64,000 nt of DNA. Origin: Coriobacteriaceae bacterium (GTDB taxonomy: Bacteria; Actinomycetota; Coriobacteriia; Coriobacteriales; Eggerthellaceae). The DNA is taken from positions 25,720 to 89,719 of the forward strand of contig SUUE01000010.1 of the NCBI GenBank assembly GCA_015062685.1, read 5' to 3'. The notes beneath the pieces are model-generated. The model searched no databases and was not told where the DNA came from. It saw only the letters and a list, made by a program, of their open reading frames with translations. Position numbers and translations under genes: made by a program. Shown one piece after another: positions 1 through 8,645 of this stretch. Each line of letters starts with the position of its first letter. Position 1 is the first letter of the stretch.

Positions 1-307
1 TGGGGAACATCTCGGCCTTGCGCACGAGCATGAAGCGGCCGCGCAGGTAGTCGGCATAAGGCTTGAACTGATCGGGCAGGTCCGCCACGTCGGTCGAAAC
101 GAGGTGGTTCTCAACCACGCCGTCGAGCAGCTCAAACCAGAAGCACGAGATCTGCGTGAGCACCGCGCCCTTGTGGGGAATCTCGTCCTGAAGAATGTAG
201 TCGAACGCCGAAATGCGGTCGGTCGCGACGAGCAGCAGCTTGTCGCCCAGGTCGTAAAGGTCACGCACCTTGCCCTGCGCATCGGGCTTGATATCGATAC
301 CAGCCAT
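1..307 (-). CDS. purC: SAICAR synthetase (PurC), 3' end cut by window edge
   Basis: Phosphoribosylaminoimidazole-succinocarboxamide synthase joins aspartate to CAIR in cytosolic purine synthesis. The first ~102 residues are visible on the minus strand, beginning [19 protein letters not shown]. The stretches [19 protein letters not shown] and RISAFD are the hallmark N-terminal ATP-binding region of PurC. The ATG at 307 has GAAAGG about 8 nt upstream. An overlapping out-of-frame ATG at 312 is not used. The C-terminal half lies left of the window. purB, a later enzyme of the same pathway, is at 4.4 kb but in a separate unit. Upstream on its strand are repeat copy 1 and the histidine kinase gene. 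Confidence 0.93.
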   Translation of the reverse strand, partial: MAGIDIKPDAQGKVRDLYDLGDKLLLVATDRISAFDYILQDEIPHKGAVLTQISCFWFELLDGVVENHLVSTDVADLPDQFKPYADYLRGRFMLVRKAEMFP

Positions 308-439
308 GCCATATGCCTTTCGCTTGAAAACGTCGAACCCGCTTATTGTAGCCACGCTTTCCCCAAATAGGCGCAATTACATGCAATAACGAGAGAAGTT
401 AAAGCACAGGAAACCATTCAACCAGAACCGTGCCGCCCC

Positions 440-567
440 GACCGCCGGTATGCGGGCGGAGCGAGGTCAAGCCAAAGGAGCTGAGAGATCCACTTTTCCG
501 CCCGTACTTGGCGGAAAAGTTAGCTCGAAGCGACGACGCGGCGAGCGTAGCCCGCATGCCGGCGGTC
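440..567 (+). repeat. Covarying-stem repeat, copy 1 of 3
   Basis: First of three related elements (others at 7248 and 13396). A conserved core of about 95 nt contains an inner hairpin (cttttccgcc / ggcggaaaag). It is enclosed by an outer inverted repeat: gaccgccggtatgcgggc on the left and gcccgcatgccggcggtc on the right. The outer arms are not shared with the other copies, yet pair with each other here, with one T-G position that would be a wobble in plus-strand RNA. The element starts about 20 bp after the histidine kinase stop, between that gene and purC. Function unknown. Confidence 0.85.
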
Positions 568-588
568 GCTTTCGGATGCGAAGTTCAC

Positions 589-2118
589 TTAACGCGGGAT
601 GCGGGGAACGCGCCCCGAATTGGAGCGATTGCCCTTGCGGCGCTCGTCGTAGAGCGGGATGTGAATGGTGAAGCAGGCTCCCTCGTCCTTGCGGCCCTCA
701 ACCTGCACCCAGCCGTTGTGGCGGTCGACGATCTCCTTGACCACCGTCAGGCCCACGCCCAGGCCGCCGCTCTCGCGGTCGCGGCCGGAATCGGCACGCC
801 AGAAGCGCTGGAACACCATGCGCGCTTCCTCGGGCGTCAAGCCGATGCCCGTGTCCTTGACGGCAATGGACGCCATCGTCTCGCCGCGCTTCACGCGCAC
901 CTTGATGCGGCCGCCCTCGTCGGTGTAGCGCACCGCGTTGGAGATGAGGTTGGCGGTTGCCTGCCTGATCAGGTCGGGATCGCCCAGGACGATCACGTTG
1001 TCGTCGGCCTTATACGAAAGCGTGAGCCCCGCCTCGGCCACGTATGCCTCATGAGTGGCGATGATGCCGGACACGACCTCGCCCACGTTGACGATCTCCT
1101 GCTTGTTGGGATTCGCGCGGTTCTCGAGGCGCGAGAGCTTGAGCAGCGAGTCGACGAGGCGCGACAGGCGCATGACCTCTGAATCGACCGTCATCAAGCG
1201 CTCTTCGTCGACGGGCAGCACGCCGTCCACCATGGCCTCGACCGTTGCCTGGATGGCCATGAGCGGCGTGCGCAGCTCGTGCGCGACGTCGGTGGTCAGG
1301 CGCCTCTCGAGCTTGCGGTCGCGCTCGACCGCTTCCGCCATGGCATCGAAGGTCTGGCCGAGCTGCGATATCTCGTCCTCGCCCTCCATGTTGGTGCGAG
1401 CCGTCCAATCGCCTTCCTTGATGGCCTCGGCGGTGTCGGTCATGCGCTTGATGGGGCGCACGAGGCTGCGCGCGAAGAAATAGCCGAACAGCGACGCCAG
1501 CACAATGGCGATAACGGCCGCCATGGTCATGGCCTGATACGAGCGGTCGCGGAACTCCTGGTCAGCGGAGCGCAGGAGCTGGTCGGAACCGTACACCCAC
1601 ACGCGGACCGACCCGATGGCGGTATCATCGGCCACGATCGCCGCGCGCGCCATGTTGTCCTGGCCCTTGGCCGGGGCTATGGACGGGGTGATGATGCCCT
1701 CCACGCCGTCGGCGAGGACGGTCGAATCGAACAGCACGTTGTCGTTCGTGTCGACGACCTGCATGCCAACGCCCTTCGACACGGCCACCGCGCTCTTCGC
1801 GGGCTGGAGCACGTTATCGTCGAAATGCCCCACCTCTTCGTAGAGCTCGGCGATCTGGTCGGCCGTGGTCTCGGCCACCGCATGCATGTTGTCCTGGGTA
1901 TACGTGTGGAAATGCTGCTCCCACACCAAGGAGACGACGCCGATGGCGACGAGCGCGGTCATAGCCGCGATGAGGGAGAACGAGATAGTGACGCGCGTCG
2001 TGTACGACAAGCTGCCCCAGCGCAGCCTTCGGCGCGACCTGGATTCTTCCTCCAGCTCCTCGGGTTCTTCCTCGTCCACGAAGTCGGGAAGCTCACCTGT
2101 CTTCAATTCGTCTGCCAC
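589..2118 (-). CDS. Membrane sensor histidine kinase (HAMP, class I)
   Basis: Two-component sensor kinase of 509 aa. An acidic cytoplasmic N-terminus (1-30) is followed by TM1 (~43-66), an extracytoplasmic sensor of ~125 residues, TM2 (~196-216), HAMP (~217-270), a HisKA domain with phospho-acceptor His280 in DVAHELRTPL, and a HATPase with N box (NLISNAVRYT), G1 (DTGIGL) and G2 (GGLGVGL). It phosphorylates the OmpR-type regulator encoded 15 bp upstream. The stimulus cannot be read from the sensor domain. The unusually acidic N-terminal leader (residues 14-25, mostly Glu/Asp) is of unknown use. Start ATG at 2118 follows directly on the regulator stop, consistent with one operon. Confidence 0.95.
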   Translation of the reverse strand: MADELKTGELPDFVDEEEPEELEEESRSRRRLRWGSLSYTTRVTISFSLIAAMTALVAIGVVSLVWEQHFHTYTQDNMHAVAETTADQIAELYEEVGHFDDNVLQPAKSAVAVSKGVGMQVVDTNDNVLFDSTVLADGVEGIITPSIAPAKGQDNMARAAIVADDTAIGSVRVWVYGSDQLLRSADQEFRDRSYQAMTMAAVIAIVLASLFGYFFARSLVRPIKRMTDTAEAIKEGDWTARTNMEGEDEISQLGQTFDAMAEAVERDRKLERRLTTDVAHELRTPLMAIQATVEAMVDGVLPVDEERLMTVDSEVMRLSRLVDSLLKLSRLENRANPNKQEIVNVGEVVSGIIATHEAYVAEAGLTLSYKADDNVIVLGDPDLIRQATANLISNAVRYTDEGGRIKVRVKRGETMASIAVKDTGIGLTPEEARMVFQRFWRADSGRDRESGGLGVGLTVVKEIVDRHNGWVQVEGRKDEGACFTIHIPLYDERRKGNRSNSGRVPRIPR

Positions 2119-2133
2119 GGAACCGCAGATGCC

Positions 2134-2850
2134 TTACTGCGCGACGCCGGACTTCGTGGGATCCTCGAAGCGGTAGCCCACGCCGTGCACGGTGTGCAGC
2201 CACTTGGGGTTGCGCGGGTTGTCGCCGATCTTGGCGCGGAGGTTCTTCACATGGCTGTCGATGGTGCGCTCGTAGCCCTCGAAGTCGTAGCCGAGCACCT
2301 TCTCGACGAGCTCCATGCGCGAATAGACGCGACCCGGGTAGCGCGACAGCGTGGTGAGCAGCTTGAACTCGCTCGCGGTGAGGTCAACTTCCTTGCCTGC
2401 GACGAGCACCTTGTGGCCCGACACGTCGATGGTGAGGTCGCCGAACTCGAGGACCTCGCGCTGAGGCTCGGAATCGGCATGCACGCGGCGCAGCAGGGCG
2501 CGGACGCGCGCCACGAGCTCGCGCGGGCTGAACGGCTTGATCAGATAGTCGTCGGCGCCGAGCTCGAGGCCGATGATGCGGTCCTCCACCTCGCCCTTTG
2601 CCGTGAGCATGATGATGGGCACGTCGGAGTTGTCGCGGATGGCGCGGCATACGCGCTCGCCCGGAACTCGCGGAAGCATGAGGTCCAGGATAATGAGGTC
2701 AAAGTGGTGCTTTGCGAACTCGTCAAGAGCATCCTGCCCGTCGCCGATGGCGGTAACCCAATAGTTCTCGCGCTCGAGGTATGCGGTGACTGCGTCACGG
2801 ATGGCCTTCTCATCCTCGACAAGCATGATGCGTCGTGTCTCGTTGCCCAT
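2134..2850 (-). CDS. OmpR/PhoB-family response regulator
   Basis: 238-aa DNA-binding response regulator. The N-terminal receiver domain (~5-120) shows the acidic pair (VEDE), the phospho-acceptor Asp in LIILDLMLPRVPG, the Thr in MLTAKGE, and the Lys in YLIKPFSPREL. The C-terminal winged helix (~140-230) is OmpR-type, with the R-R-T-I-D-x-H-V-x-N-L-R-like segment and the HTVHGVGYRFED ending. The start has an AAGGAG Shine-Dalgarno. First gene of the operon with the histidine kinase; transcribed divergently from the Tat-type protein at 2972, which makes that gene a candidate target (inference). Confidence 0.95.
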   Translation of the reverse strand: MGNETRRIMLVEDEKAIRDAVTAYLERENYWVTAIGDGQDALDEFAKHHFDLIILDLMLPRVPGERVCRAIRDNSDVPIIMLTAKGEVEDRIIGLELGADDYLIKPFSPRELVARVRALLRRVHADSEPQREVLEFGDLTIDVSGHKVLVAGKEVDLTASEFKLLTTLSRYPGRVYSRMELVEKVLGYDFEGYERTIDSHVKNLRAKIGDNPRNPKWLHTVHGVGYRFEDPTKSGVAQ

Positions 2851-2971
2851 CTCGTCTCCTTACGTTTCCCTGTCTTCTTCGAATACTAGTAGCGCCTAGT
2901 CTCACGTGCATGAACGCATTTGGGAGTTATTGTAACAATTGGGAGTCGGGCCCAATCATTTAGAAGATGAA

Positions 2972-4324
2972 ATGACACAATTCAACACCATGAACAAGCC
3001 ATCGCCACGTCATAGCACCACGAGAAACGCCGGGCTGGGGTCCTCGCGCACCCCGTCGCGCGCCTCCGTCGCGCGCACATCGCGCAACATGGGAAGCGAA
3101 CCAACGCTGCTCTCCCGTCGCCAGTTGCTGTACGGAGCCATCGGCGTCGGCGCAGTTGCTGCCGTGGGCGTGGGAGTGGCCACCTACAGCGCGCAGAGTT
3201 CCAGCAAGGAAACCGTGCCCTATCTCAAGGTGCCGGAAAGCGCGGTAACGACGCTCTCCGAGTTCGAGGCGCTCGAGACCTACGAGGACAAAGTGCATGT
3301 GATCGCCGAGCTCGAGCTGCCCTACGGCTCTCTCGTCTGGATGAACGACGACGCCGTAGCCGCATGCCTTCTGCCGACGGAATCGGCGGCGCCCCTCTCC
3401 CAGGTCGCGTTGCTCCATCTGGGAAGCGCCTCATCGACGACCGTGCTCGAGCAGGCCGTCGGCTCTGACGACCACTTCGACATCTATGACGTGCGCGCCA
3501 CATCGGAAGGGATCATCTGGACCGAGGCGAACGTGCTCGAGGGCGCGTGGCGCATATACGCGGCACCGACGAGCGGCGATGCCGCAGCGGCCCCCACGCT
3601 TCTCGAGGAAGGCGATAGCACGTACGAGACGCCGACCATCGCGGCCGTGGGCAACCGCGTGTTCTGGCAGGTCCTGCCCAAGGACCCCAACCCCGAAAAG
3701 CTGACGTCGCGCCTCATGGCGGCGACCATCGGGAAGAACGATACGTCATGCGTGTACGAATCGGCCCGCCGCATGGGCACGCCCATCTACGCCGGCCAAG
3801 ACGACGTCACGATCACGCCGCGACTCGACTACTCAACCGTCTACTACCAGCTCACGAACATCAACGCCGCAACGGGCTCGGTGAACGAGCAGGTCACCCT
3901 TCCCTCCGCCATGACCCCCCTCGAGGCGGGATACGGCGAAACCGGCCTCATGTTCTCGTTCCCCGATATCTACGACTACGGGGACGGCATCTCGAACCTC
4001 GGCACGTACGTGCCCATGAACAAGCCCTCGGGCAGCTACGACGACGCGAAATGGTTCAGCTTCCCGCGCACGCCGACAGCTCCCCCGTGCTGGTGCAAGA
4101 ACACGCTCGTCACGAAGTCGACCCGCTCCGTGTGCGGCATCAGCCTGGAAGACCGCACGTATTACGCCATCGACGTCGACGACGGCGCCGATTCGTACGG
4201 GGAATACCTTGCGACCACGGGGCGCCACGACACGTTCGTCACGTACACGAACATCGATCACACCCCCGTCGAAGGCAGCGCCACGCACGTCTGCCGCGTG
4301 AAGGTTTACACCACGGACGCATAG
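2972..4324 (+). CDS. Putative Tat-exported protein, unknown function
   Basis: About 450 aa, family not recognised. A basic Ser/Arg-rich N-region leads to a twin-arginine motif (SRRQLL, ~residue 50 of the chosen start) and a hydrophobic segment rich in Gly/Ala/Val. This fits a Tat signal or a signal anchor, so the rest should lie outside the membrane. The mature part is rich in Asp, Thr and aromatic residues with recurring W/Y-x blade-like stretches, which may mean a beta-propeller (weak inference). Start taken at ATG 2972 with AGAAG upstream; ATG 2990 is an alternative. It sits alone, divergent from the two-component operon, and ends at a strong bidirectional terminator. Confidence 0.8.
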   Translation: MTQFNTMNKPSPRHSTTRNAGLGSSRTPSRASVARTSRNMGSEPTLLSRRQLLYGAIGVGAVAAVGVGVATYSAQSSSKETVPYLKVPESAVTTLSEFEALETYEDKVHVIAELELPYGSLVWMNDDAVAACLLPTESAAPLSQVALLHLGSASSTTVLEQAVGSDDHFDIYDVRATSEGIIWTEANVLEGAWRIYAAPTSGDAAAAPTLLEEGDSTYETPTIAAVGNRVFWQVLPKDPNPEKLTSRLMAATIGKNDTSCVYESARRMGTPIYAGQDDVTITPRLDYSTVYYQLTNINAATGSVNEQVTLPSAMTPLEAGYGETGLMFSFPDIYDYGDGISNLGTYVPMNKPSGSYDDAKWFSFPRTPTAPPCWCKNTLVTKSTRSVCGISLEDRTYYAIDVDDGADSYGEYLATTGRHDTFVTYTNIDHTPVEGSATHVCRVKVYTTDA

Positions 4325-4365
4325 CCAGCACGCACGGAACGCAGGAACCGCAGCAGCCGTAAACG

Positions 4366-4400
4366 AACGAGGGGCGCTCATCGAGCGCCCCTCGTTTTCC
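4366..4400. terminator. Bidirectional terminator
   Basis: A 13-bp perfect stem (4366-4378 with 4384-4396) with a 5-nt loop, followed by T residues on the plus side and TTCGTTT on the minus side. It separates the convergent 2972 gene and purB. Confidence 0.85.
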
Positions 4401-4416
4401 TCATGTGCCCGGCGTG

Positions 4417-5760
4417 CTAGAACTCGACCGCGTCCAAGCGCGCGAAGATGACGTCGATGCGCTGCAGGAACGCCCAAGGATCGAAGATGGCGTCGAGCTG
4501 CTCCGACGTGAGCGTGCAATCCGGGTCGGCCTCCAAGCGCTCGCGGTACGTGGGGCCTTCGACGGCGTTCTGGATGTCCTCCCACACTTGCATGGCGTTG
4601 CGCTGCACGATGACGTATGCATCCTCGCGCGTGATGCCGGTCTGCACGAGCTCGAGAATGACCTTCGAGCTGAAGATGAGCCCGCGCGTGCGCCACAGGT
4701 TGTGCTCCATCTTCGCGGGATAGGTGAACAGCCCCTCCAGCAGAGGCTGCATCTTGCCGAACATGTAGTCCAGCGCGATGAAGCTATCCGCGAGGGCCAC
4801 GCGCTCCGCACCCGAATGGCTGATATCACGCTCGTACCAGAGCGCGACGTCGTCGAGGGCCACTTGCGAATTGGCCTTCACGATGCGCGAGAGCCCACAC
4901 ACGCGCTCGACCGTGATGGGGTTGCGTTTGTGAGGCATGGCCGAAGAGCCCTTCTGGCCCTTCTTGAACGGCTCCTCCGCCTCGATCACGTCGGTCTGCT
5001 GCAGCAGGCGCACCTGCATAGCGATCGCCTCGAGCGTCGACGCGACGGTCGCGAGCGTCGTCATGACCTGCGCGTGGCGGTCACGGGCGATCACCTGAGT
5101 GGAAAGCGGGTCGGGCGTGAGGCCAAGCTTCTCGCAGACGAACTCCTCCACAAACGGGTCGATGCTCGAATACGACCCCACGGCGCCGGAGATGGCGCCC
5201 GTCGCGATCATGGCGCGCGCCTGCTCCATGCGCTCCAGGTCGCGCTTGAGCATCCACGTCCAGCTGCCGAACTTCATGCCGAACGTCATGGGCTCGGCGG
5301 AGATGCCATGGGTGCGCCCGACGCAGAGCGTGTCCTTGAACTCGAAGGCGCGCTGCTTGCACACCTTCCCCAGCGCGCGGATGTCCTCGATGATGATGTC
5401 GCACGCCTGCACGATCTGGTAGCAGAGGGCCATGTCGCCCAGATCGCTCGACGTCATACCGTAGTGGACCCAGCGGCTGGGCGGCTCGGCGCCCTCCGGC
5501 AGATCGGCGTCAATGTACTCGGCCATGTTGGTGAGGAAGGCGATCACGTCGTGGTTGGTGACCTGTTCGATCTCGTCGATGCGCTCGACGGTGAAGTCAG
5601 CGTGCTCGCGGATCCAAGCCGCCTCCTCGCGCGTGATGCCCGCCTTGCCGAGCTCCGCCTGGGCCTCGCAGGCAAGCACCTCGATTTCCTTCCAGATCTC
5701 GAACTTGTTCTGCATTTCCCAAATTGCACCCATGGCGGGACGCGTGTAACGCTCGATCAT
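4417..5760 (-). CDS. purB: Adenylosuccinate lyase (PurB)
   Basis: 447-aa fumarase/aspartase-superfamily lyase. It cleaves SAICAR to AICAR and adenylosuccinate to AMP, releasing fumarate in both steps. The superfamily signature loop is SSAMPHKRNPITVE (~residues 265-280). Also visible are the GRTHGISAEPMTFG segment with its catalytic His and the MTSSDLGD motif near residue 150. Length matches bacterial PurB. ATG 5760 follows a GAGGAG Shine-Dalgarno. It is apparently monocistronic and ends at the shared terminator at 4366-4400. purC lies 4 kb away, so the two pathway genes are near but not in one operon. Confidence 0.97.
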   Translation of the reverse strand: MIERYTRPAMGAIWEMQNKFEIWKEIEVLACEAQAELGKAGITREEAAWIREHADFTVERIDEIEQVTNHDVIAFLTNMAEYIDADLPEGAEPPSRWVHYGMTSSDLGDMALCYQIVQACDIIIEDIRALGKVCKQRAFEFKDTLCVGRTHGISAEPMTFGMKFGSWTWMLKRDLERMEQARAMIATGAISGAVGSYSSIDPFVEEFVCEKLGLTPDPLSTQVIARDRHAQVMTTLATVASTLEAIAMQVRLLQQTDVIEAEEPFKKGQKGSSAMPHKRNPITVERVCGLSRIVKANSQVALDDVALWYERDISHSGAERVALADSFIALDYMFGKMQPLLEGLFTYPAKMEHNLWRTRGLIFSSKVILELVQTGITREDAYVIVQRNAMQVWEDIQNAVEGPTYRERLEADPDCTLTSEQLDAIFDPWAFLQRIDVIFARLDAVEF

Positions 5761-5814
5761 GCCAAACTCCTCACTTTGCTTTGAACCGAATCAGGATACC
5801 AGACGGCTTGCGGG

Positions 5815-6486
5815 CTAAAGCGCGCGGAACGCCTCGCGGACGCGAGCGACCTGCTCGCGGTCGGCGACAATGACGACGGTGTCGCCCGGGAAGAGCCGCG
5901 AATCCTCGTTCACGACCTGCACGTCGTCCTTGGTCGAGATGGCCACGATCAGGCTGTTCTCGGGCATCTCGACGTCGTAGGCGAGCACCCCGTCGTCGTT
6001 GGAATGGTTGGTCATATGCGGCACCGCCATCTCCGTGAGCACCACGTCGCCATGCGTCAGGGACGACACGACGTTGACCGACCCCATGAGCGTCTCCTCC
6101 TCGATGAGGTTGGCGATCATCTCGGTAGACGAAATGGACTCGATGCCGAGAGCCCTGAAGATGCGCTGATTCTTCGGCGCGTTCACACGGGCGATGCAGC
6201 GGTGCACGCCGTAGACGCGCGACGCGATCTCGCACGAGACGAGGTTGTTGTCGTCCTGGCCGGTTGCGGCAACGAACACGTCCGCCTTCCTGATGCCGGC
6301 GTCCTCCTGGTAGCGCGAGTCGCACCCGTCGCCGCGAATGACGAGGTAGCGCCCCTCGAGCACCATGGAGAGACGGTCGGCGACGGCGGTGTCGCGCTCG
6401 ATGATCGACACCTCGTTGCCGCTGCGGAGCAAGACGGTCGCAAGGTACTCGCCGACCTTGCCGCCGCCGTTGATGACGATGTACAT
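5815..6486 (-). CDS. TrkA/KtrA-type potassium-channel regulator, second of pair
   Basis: 223-aa cytoplasmic RCK protein. The N-terminal Rossmann fold has the NAD(H) motif GGGKVGEYLA (residues 6-15) and the acidic residue ending strand 2 (IIERD). An RCK_C domain follows at ~140-220. It begins 8 bp after the stop of the other TrkA-like gene, with an AGGAGG Shine-Dalgarno. E. coli TrkA holds two such units in one chain; here two genes supply one unit each, as in the actinobacterial ceoB-ceoC pair. The membrane subunit (TrkH/KtrB) is not in the window, so the partner must be encoded elsewhere. Confidence 0.92.
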   Translation of the reverse strand: MYIVINGGGKVGEYLATVLLRSGNEVSIIERDTAVADRLSMVLEGRYLVIRGDGCDSRYQEDAGIRKADVFVAATGQDDNNLVSCEIASRVYGVHRCIARVNAPKNQRIFRALGIESISSTEMIANLIEEETLMGSVNVVSSLTHGDVVLTEMAVPHMTNHSNDDGVLAYDVEMPENSLIVAISTKDDVQVVNEDSRLFPGDTVVIVADREQVARVREAFRAL

Positions 6487-6494
6487 GCAGCCTC

Positions 6495-7154
6495 CTATGA
6501 CTGGATGAACTTGGTGAACGAATCAATCAGGTTGTGGTGCACGCAGGCGAGCACCGAGTCGCCGTGGTAGAGCGTGGAGTCGCCCGTGGGAATGGACGAA
6601 GCGGACCCGTCCTTGCGCTCGAACGCGATGATGCGGATATCGTGGTCGCGCTCTATCTCGTGCACATGGATGGCGCGGTGCTCGCGCCAGGAGAGGTCGA
6701 TCGAGAAGCGCAGCACCTCGTAGTCGCCAAACGTGTCCAGGTGCGAGCCATGCCCGGAAAGCGCCTTGCTGAACACTTCCTCGGCCACGAGCGTCGTGCC
6801 GCACACGTAGTCGATGCCGAGCTGCATGTAAGCGCGCTCGTGGTCATGATTGTACAGGCGGGCGATGACGTGCGGCACGCCATAAAGGCGGCTCGCCACC
6901 TCCGTAACCATGAGGTTCGCATTGTCGGATTCGGTAACGGCGGCAACGACGTCGCAGTCTTCGACGCCCGCCTTCACCAGCGTGTCCTCGTCGTAGCCGA
7001 TGCCCTGCACCGTCGACCCGTTGAAGTTGCGCCCGAGGTTGTTGAACGCCTCGGCGCTCCTGTCAACGACGCAGACGTTTGCCCCGTTGTCCGTAAGCAT
7101 GCTCGCAAGCCGCGACCCAACGCGTCCGCACCCCACCACGATTACATTGCGCAT
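6495..7154 (-). CDS. TrkA/KtrA-type potassium-channel regulator, first of pair
   Basis: 219-aa RCK protein starting MRNVIVVGCGRVGSRLA, with the Rossmann GCGRVGSRLA loop at residues 8-17 and VVDRS at the end of strand 2. The C-terminal part resembles RCK_C but keeps a longer linker than its neighbour. ATG 7154 was chosen because GAAAGGG lies 6 nt upstream; the open frame extends further but without a ribosome site. Expected to gate a Trk/Ktr K+ uptake channel in response to NAD(H) or nucleotide binding, together with the gene at 5815. Confidence 0.92.
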   Translation of the reverse strand: MRNVIVVGCGRVGSRLASMLTDNGANVCVVDRSAEAFNNLGRNFNGSTVQGIGYDEDTLVKAGVEDCDVVAAVTESDNANLMVTEVASRLYGVPHVIARLYNHDHERAYMQLGIDYVCGTTLVAEEVFSKALSGHGSHLDTFGDYEVLRFSIDLSWREHRAIHVHEIERDHDIRIIAFERKDGSASSIPTGDSTLYHGDSVLACVHHNLIDSFTKFIQS

Positions 7155-7247
7155 AAGCACCCTTTCCTCAACTGCGCCTATTTTCGCACAACCCCATGAT
7201 GACAAGTCCGCATTTCACCCGACCGCAACAACATTGTGAGGGCAGCC

Positions 7248-7385
7248 CCGACACGCATCAGGCCGTGGGCGGAGCGAGGTCAAGCCAAAGGAGCTGAGAG
7301 GTCCACTTTTCCGCCCGCCCTTGGCGGAAAAGCTAGCTCGAAGCGACGACGCGGCGAGCACAGCCTGCGGCCTGATGCGTGTCGG
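7248..7385 (+). repeat. Covarying-stem repeat, copy 2 of 3
   Basis: Same core as the elements at 440 and 13396, including the cttttccgcc/ggcggaaaag inner hairpin with a different 7-nt loop. The outer arms here are ccgacacgcatcaggccg and its exact complement cggcctgatgcgtgtcgg, unrelated in sequence to the arms of the other copies. Just inside them are two G/T positions that pair only as wobbles in plus-strand RNA. Lies between the muramidase-like gene (about 100 bp after its stop) and trkA. Confidence 0.88.
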
Positions 7386-7388
7386 AGC

Positions 7389-7412
7389 GGACGCGCGGAG
7401 CGCGCTCCTACA
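7389..7412. repeat. Short GC palindrome of the GCGCGGAGCGC family
   Basis: The motif ggacgcgcggagcgcgctcc followed by tac recurs almost unchanged at 21127 and 25511, inverted near 11180, and as a diverged tandem set at 46825-46975. It is always intergenic. A small REP-like family; function unknown. Confidence 0.6.
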
Positions 7413-7484
7413 GGCAAGCAGGGCAGGTAGCGCAACCCACCCGAGGCAGGCCGGGGCGGGCGGCAATGCGAATCTTGCAGAGGT

Positions 7485-8315
7485 TTAGATGCTCGCCATC
7501 GTGGTGATGGTGGTGCGATACCAGAAGTCCTTGTTGGGCGGGCAGTAGATGCTTGCCGCCTCGTAGGTGATGCTGTAGCCGTAGACCTCGGCCAGACCGG
7601 CCACGTGATCGCGGATGGCGCTCTCCCAGTCGCCCCAGGAGCTCGATCCCCAGCCCCATGCGTTATGCGGGAGGAAGCATACGGACCCCTTGCCGCTTTC
7701 GGTGTTGGAGATTGCCGGAGACCAGCGGGGGTCGACGCCGTTGTCCCATGCGGCCTCCGCGAATACCCGTCCATAGCCCTCGAGGTTGGACCCTTCGAGG
7801 AACTTGTCGATTCGCTTGGTCCACTCGTCGACGAAAGCCGTCCTGCCGACGGTCCAGTCAACGGCGGGCAAATCGTACTCGAGGCGCTCCTCCTCGGTGA
7901 AGCCCTTGGCGCCGGCGGGCTCGTCATCGGAAGTCACGCCCTGCATAGCCTTCTGGTTGGCAACGCGCTCGATGGCCTCGGCGTCCTCGCGGGCTGCGCG
8001 CTCCTTGGCGCTCCGCTCGAGGCCGTCCACCATCTTCATGCCCGAATCGAGCGTGCGAGCAGACGGAACCGCGAGAGCCTCTTGCTCGAACTGGACCGCA
8101 GGCTGGGGCGCGGCGCTCGTGTAGCTACGAACCTCGGACGTCACCTTGGTGGTGGCATCGTCGTAACCGAATGCGCCGGCTTCGACCGCGTCGTCGGGCG
8201 AGCTGGCCGAAGCCACGCCGAGTCCGACGCCGCAGAGGATCGCGACAATAAAAATGCCGGCCATGGTGTTGATCACCATATTGCCGGCTCTACGTTTAGG
8301 CTGTTTCCGACTCAT
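7485..8315 (-). CDS. Membrane-anchored glucosaminidase/muramidase-like protein
   Basis: 276 aa. A basic N-terminus (SRKQPKRR) and one hydrophobic segment (~14-36) suggest an uncleaved signal anchor. A charged, probably helical spacer (~60-150) leads to a C-terminal lysozyme-like domain (~165-276) with NTESGKGS (likely catalytic Glu), PHNAWGWG and a closing YCPPNKDFW element. This layout is typical of bacterial N-acetylglucosaminidase-type cell-wall hydrolases with a SAGP-like or GW-rich substrate cleft. It should act on peptidoglycan outside the membrane. Stand-alone gene with a long AT-rich upstream region. The exact bond cut cannot be told. Confidence 0.8.
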   Translation of the reverse strand: MSRKQPKRRAGNMVINTMAGIFIVAILCGVGLGVASASSPDDAVEAGAFGYDDATTKVTSEVRSYTSAAPQPAVQFEQEALAVPSARTLDSGMKMVDGLERSAKERAAREDAEAIERVANQKAMQGVTSDDEPAGAKGFTEEERLEYDLPAVDWTVGRTAFVDEWTKRIDKFLEGSNLEGYGRVFAEAAWDNGVDPRWSPAISNTESGKGSVCFLPHNAWGWGSSSWGDWESAIRDHVAGLAEVYGYSITYEAASIYCPPNKDFWYRTTITTMASI

Positions 8316-8645
8316 ATTTCAATTTACCCTTCTGACGACGGCTTTCACCGTCGCACTGGGCGAATTCTAACCCAGCCAAAACCGCGAAGGCAATTTTTGG
8401 GGCCTTCCGCTATCCATCATTTGTTCGCTTTTTCGAGCGGCCTCGAGACCGAAAACGGCAAAAATCGCATCATGTCGGTATTCCTGAGTAAAAACCCACA
8501 AGATATCGGTCGGGCCATTTATGAAGAAAACGAACGAAAAACGCCGCGCGAAACGAGCCGAAAACAGCTTTGAAAATCGAACATGCGTTTTTCAACTAGC
8601 GGTTTTCGGATGGCCCAAGCACCCGCTGCCGAAATCGTCCAAAGG
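8316..8645. other. 330-bp AT-rich intergenic region
   Basis: Gap between the divergently spaced ends of the muramidase gene (start at 8315) and pspC (stop at 8646), both on the minus strand. Base composition is clearly AT-richer than the flanks, with A-rich tracts around 8450-8570. A 33-codon plus-strand frame (8472-8573) lacks a ribosome site and was not called. The region presumably carries the promoter and control sites of the 7485-8315 gene and the end of pspC transcription; no convincing terminator hairpin or -35/-10 pair was found. Confidence 0.5.

Noticed and set aside
1279..2889. 536-codon open frame on the plus strand opposite the two-component genes
   Set aside because: Antisense to two clear genes; no ribosome site; His/Arg/Ala/Val-rich translation typical of mirror frames in GC-rich DNA.
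8472..8573. 33-codon ORF in the AT-rich gap
   Set aside because: No ribosome site and no supporting context.
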